NCBI GenBank assembly: GCA_930989535.1
Contig: CAKNLK010000013.1
Span: forward strand, 1 to 64,000
From: an uncultured Clostridia bacterium
GTDB taxonomy: Bacteria; Bacillota; Clostridia; Christensenellales; Borkfalkiaceae
Reading direction: 5' to 3'
Length of the DNA: 64,000 bases
Part shown: in pieces, positions 61,567 to 64,000 of the stretch
How positions within the stretch are numbered: position 1 is the stretch's first letter
Layout: every line of letters starts with the position of its first letter
Notes under the pieces: model-generated
The model's input: only the letters and a program-made list of their open reading frames with translations
Database searches by the model: none
Told to the model about the DNA's origin: nothing
Made by a program: the position numbers and the translations under genes

Positions 61567-62451
61567 TTGAAGATACTCGGGTTTTCGGCGAAGCGGACGG
61601 ACAGGCTCGCCGTGGCGAACTACTACGCCTACCGCTACCACGGGTTCGACATGAAGTTCCACTCCCACCCCAACGCGGAAATCATGTACAACGACGGGGG
61701 CGCGTGCGAAATTTATTGGCGGGAAAACGGAAGCAGCAAAAAACTGCCCCTCAAAAAGGGACAGTTCGCCCTTTTGCCCTCCCAAACCCAGCACATGCTG
61801 TACGTTCCGCAGGGCGGGCGGTGCGATATCCTCAACCTGGAGCTGACGCTCTCGCCCGACAGCGGGCTGCGGTGCGCGGAGCTGGAGGATGCGGGGCTGG
61901 ATTTTTTGAGCGGCGGCGTATGCTTTGCGGAGGATACGGCGAGCGTGGGCGCGACCATTAAAAAACTGCACGAGGAATTGGGCAGCGCGCAGTTCAACGC
62001 GGGGAGCGGTTTGCAGATTGCGGCGCTTCTGGCGCAGCTTCTGGTGATGATTGCGCGCGTCGCGCGCATGGGCGGAGCGGACAGCAGCTACATCATCAAT
62101 AAGGCGATGAAATTTATCGAAAACGAGTACTCGAACGGCATTTCGAGCAAGGACGTGGCGGAGAGCATGAAGCTGCACCCCGTGTACCTCGAGCGGCAGT
62201 TTAAAAAACATACGGGCGTGAGCATGCTGTCGCACATCAATTCCCTGCGGGTGGAGCGGGCGAAACAGCTGATTCTGAACACCGCCCTGCCCCTCATCGA
62301 CGTTGGCGCGGAATGCGGCTTCAACACGCGGCAGAATTTTTACGAGACGTTCAAAAAGTACGAGGGCTGTTCCCCCAGCGACTACCGCCGCCGCAAAAAG
62401 GAGCGAACCGACAGTTCCTACCGCCAGGCGCCCTACGAGGCGGGCGAATAA
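61567..62451 (+). CDS. AraC-family transcriptional regulator
   Basis: 294 residues. An N-terminal cupin sugar-binding domain ([38 protein letters not shown]) is followed by the two helix-turn-helix motifs ([20 protein letters not shown] and [20 protein letters not shown]). The start is TTG at 61567 with AAAAAGGAGGACAAG, a clear case since no ATG lies near. It diverges from araB and most likely activates the arabinose genes, probably with L-arabinose as ligand. Confidence 0.9.
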   Translation: MKILGFSAKRTDRLAVANYYAYRYHGFDMKFHSHPNAEIMYNDGGACEIYWRENGSSKKLPLKKGQFALLPSQTQHMLYVPQGGRCDILNLELTLSPDSGLRCAELEDAGLDFLSGGVCFAEDTASVGATIKKLHEELGSAQFNAGSGLQIAALLAQLLVMIARVARMGGADSSYIINKAMKFIENEYSNGISSKDVAESMKLHPVYLERQFKKHTGVSMLSHINSLRVERAKQLILNTALPLIDVGAECGFNTRQNFYETFKKYEGCSPSDYRRRKKERTDSSYRQAPYEAGE

Positions 62452-62510
62452 AATCCTCCCTTATAAAAAATATCGTCCTAAAAAATCATCGCCCCGTTTG
62501 GGCCGACGGA

Positions 62511-62548
62511 AAAGCGGGAGCCTCCGCACGGAGGCTCCCGCCCTTTTG
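62511..62548. terminator. bidirectional terminator
   Basis: GCGGGAGCCTCCG-ca-CGGAGGCTCCCGC between convergent genes, with a T4 run (CCTTTT) on the plus side and CTTTT on the minus side. Confidence 0.85.
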
Positions 62549-62555
62549 CTTTTCG

Positions 62556-64000
62556 TTACATGCGCACCGCGTGTTTTTTGTGATACAGGCGGATAAAGCA
62601 CTTGGAAATCTCCACCGCGACGAGCGGGAAGACGGACAGCCCGATGCTGACGAGCCATTCCTGCCAGGTGAGGTTCGTAAGGTCGAAGAAGCCCTGCAAT
62701 GCGGGCACGAGCGATACGAGCAGGACGATGGCCGCCGAACAGACGAGCGCGACGAACAAGAACTTGTTGTGCCCCTGCCCGCGCTTGAAGATGGAATCGG
62801 TATTCGAGCGCTGGTTGAGCGCGTGCGAAAGCTGGGAGAAGGACAAGACGAGGAAGGTCATCGTCATCGCCTGCACGTGGTCGTGCGCGAAGCAGTACTG
62901 CCCGATGAGGTACGCCGCCCACGCCGCCGCCGTGATAAATACCCCGTGCAGCGCGATGCGGTAAATCATCCCCCGCTCGAACAGCGTGCCGCTCTTGACC
63001 GGCTTATGCTTCATGATATTGGGGCTGGCGGGATCGACGCCCAAAGCCACCGCAGGCAGCGAGTCGGTCGCCAGGTTGATGAGCAGGATGTGCACCGCCT
63101 CGATGGGCATTTCGGGGAGCCCGATGCACACCGCGATAAACAGAATCAATATCTCCGCGATGTTGCCCGCCACGAGGAACTGGATCACCTTTTGAATGTT
63201 GCGGTACACCCGCCGCCCCTCGCGGATAGCGTATTCGATGGTGGTGAAGTTGTCGTCCAGGAGAATCACGTCCGCCGCGTCCTTTGCCACGTCTGTACCC
63301 GTGATGCCCATGGCGACGCCGATATCCGCCTCTTTGAGCGCGGGGGAATCGTTGACGCCGTCGCCCGTCATGGCGGCGACTTCGCCCGTGCGCTTCAAAG
63401 ACTGGATGATGCGCAGCTTATCGGAGGGCGAAACGCGCGCGAATACCACGCATTTTTCCACCGCTTTGTCCAACTCCTCGTCCGTCATCGCATCCAGCTC
63501 GGGGCCGGAAATAACGATATTCCCCTCGCGGAAGATGTGCAGCTGCTTGGCAATCGCCATGGCGGTGACCTTGTGGTCGCCCGTAATCATGACGACGCGG
63601 ATGCCCGCCGTGTGGCAGGTTTCCACCGCCTGGATGACCTCCTTGCGGGGCGGATCGATCATGCCCACGACGCCCACGAACGTCAAATCGCTCTCGAGGT
63701 CGGCGCCCTCTTCCTCGGGAACCGCGGGAACGGTGCGCACCGCAAAGCCGAGCACGCGCAGCGCCTCCGCGCTCATCTTGTTGCAGACTTTTAAAATTTG
63801 CTCGCGGTCGGCGTCCGTCATGGCGCGCACGCCGCTCCCGGTGCGGTACTGCGTGCACAGCGGCAGCATTTCGTCCACCGCGCCCTTGGTGTATACGGTG
63901 TATCCCCCTTCCGTCTGATTCAGAACGCTCATGCGCTTGCGGTCGGAGTCGAAGGGCTGTTCAAAGAGGCGCGGGTGCGCATCCTCATAGTCCTCCGTAT
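62556..64000 (-). CDS. cation-transporting P-type ATPase, Ca2+ (PMCA/SERCA) type, 5' end outside window
   Basis: At least 481 C-terminal residues are present; the reading frame runs off the right edge. FDSDRKRMSVL is the start of the nucleotide-binding region, VGVVGMIDPPRKEV, ITGDHKVTA and MTGDGVNDSPALKEADIGVA (hinge with metal Asp) follow, then about six membrane helices. Helix 5-6 sequences NIAEILILFIAV and LLINLATDSLPAVALG match Ca2+/Mn2+ pumps of bacteria. The phosphorylation DKTGT motif lies beyond the window. Confidence 0.92.
   Translation of the reverse strand, partial: TEDYEDAHPRLFEQPFDSDRKRMSVLNQTEGGYTVYTKGAVDEMLPLCTQYRTGSGVRAMTDADREQILKVCNKMSAEALRVLGFAVRTVPAVPEEEGADLESDLTFVGVVGMIDPPRKEVIQAVETCHTAGIRVVMITGDHKVTAMAIAKQLHIFREGNIVISGPELDAMTDEELDKAVEKCVVFARVSPSDKLRIIQSLKRTGEVAAMTGDGVNDSPALKEADIGVAMGITGTDVAKDAADVILLDDNFTTIEYAIREGRRVYRNIQKVIQFLVAGNIAEILILFIAVCIGLPEMPIEAVHILLINLATDSLPAVALGVDPASPNIMKHKPVKSGTLFERGMIYRIALHGVFITAAAWAAYLIGQYCFAHDHVQAMTMTFLVLSFSQLSHALNQRSNTDSIFKRGQGHNKFLFVALVCSAAIVLLVSLVPALQGFFDLTNLTWQEWLVSIGLSVFPLVAVEISKCFIRLYHKKHAVRM

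Overview
The window looks like a chromosome segment of a low-to-mid GC Gram-positive anaerobe, most likely a gut-type member of the Clostridia. Reasons: many sites match the sigma-A consensus (TTGACA-like box, 17-18 bp, TATAAT), Shine-Dalgarno sequences are strong (GGAGG), and two gene neighbourhoods are conserved in Firmicutes: prs-pth-mfd and pgk-tpiA-gpmI-secG-rnr-smpB-(ssrA). Coding sequence is visibly GC-rich, so AT-rich genes such as 3251-4789 and 37012-37443 stand out. A genus cannot be named from the sequence alone. No rRNA, CRISPR array, prophage or transposase was seen.

Layout. 1-9.4 kb: an RsmF-type rRNA methyltransferase with a DEDDh exonuclease; an acetyltransferase; an AT-rich zinc-ribbon/nuclease gene that looks acquired; a ferritin-like protein; then the overlapping set mtnN-luxS-ung, followed by an archaeal-type phosphoglycerate mutase. 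9.6-10.1 kb: tRNA-Gly and a block of tandem repeats. 10-21 kb: SurA/PrsA-like lipoprotein, mfd, pth, prs, tadA, an M14 peptidase, a frameshifted rlmH and a CPBP protease, almost all on the minus strand. 21-27 kb: a class I fumarase whose alpha and beta genes are separated by a CatB-like acetyltransferase, then small genes including an AbrB/ATC-hydrolase/DUF998 operon. 26.8-31.9 kb: a 1703-residue surface protein with a phosphodiester-glycosidase domain, a purple-acid-phosphatase domain and a collagen-like stalk. 32-36.6 kb: tRNA-Ser with a duplicated 3' end, an ApbE/NusG-II/Gx-transporter operon, DegV and YihY. 37-50 kb: ssrA (tmRNA), metA, metY, smpB, rnr, secG and the glycolytic genes, interrupted by two divergent XRE regulators. 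50-52.5 kb: trmL, mnmA and a cytidylate-kinase-like protein. 52.8-62.5 kb: an L-arabinose locus (araB, araD, araA, GH36 and GH127 glycosidases) with a divergent AraC-type regulator. The window ends inside a Ca2+-type P-ATPase.

The most unusual signal is not a protein. At least five intergenic copies of a mosaic, multi-hairpin element lie directly 3' of minus-strand genes (prs, rlmH, secG, pgk, araD) and in the same orientation. Stem sequences differ between copies but pairing is kept, while the loops (AGCTGA, GGGCACAC, GGTA, GCGTGG, read on the minus strand) stay the same. This is the pattern of a structured RNA or of a hairpin-based mobile element. I do not recognise it as a named family.
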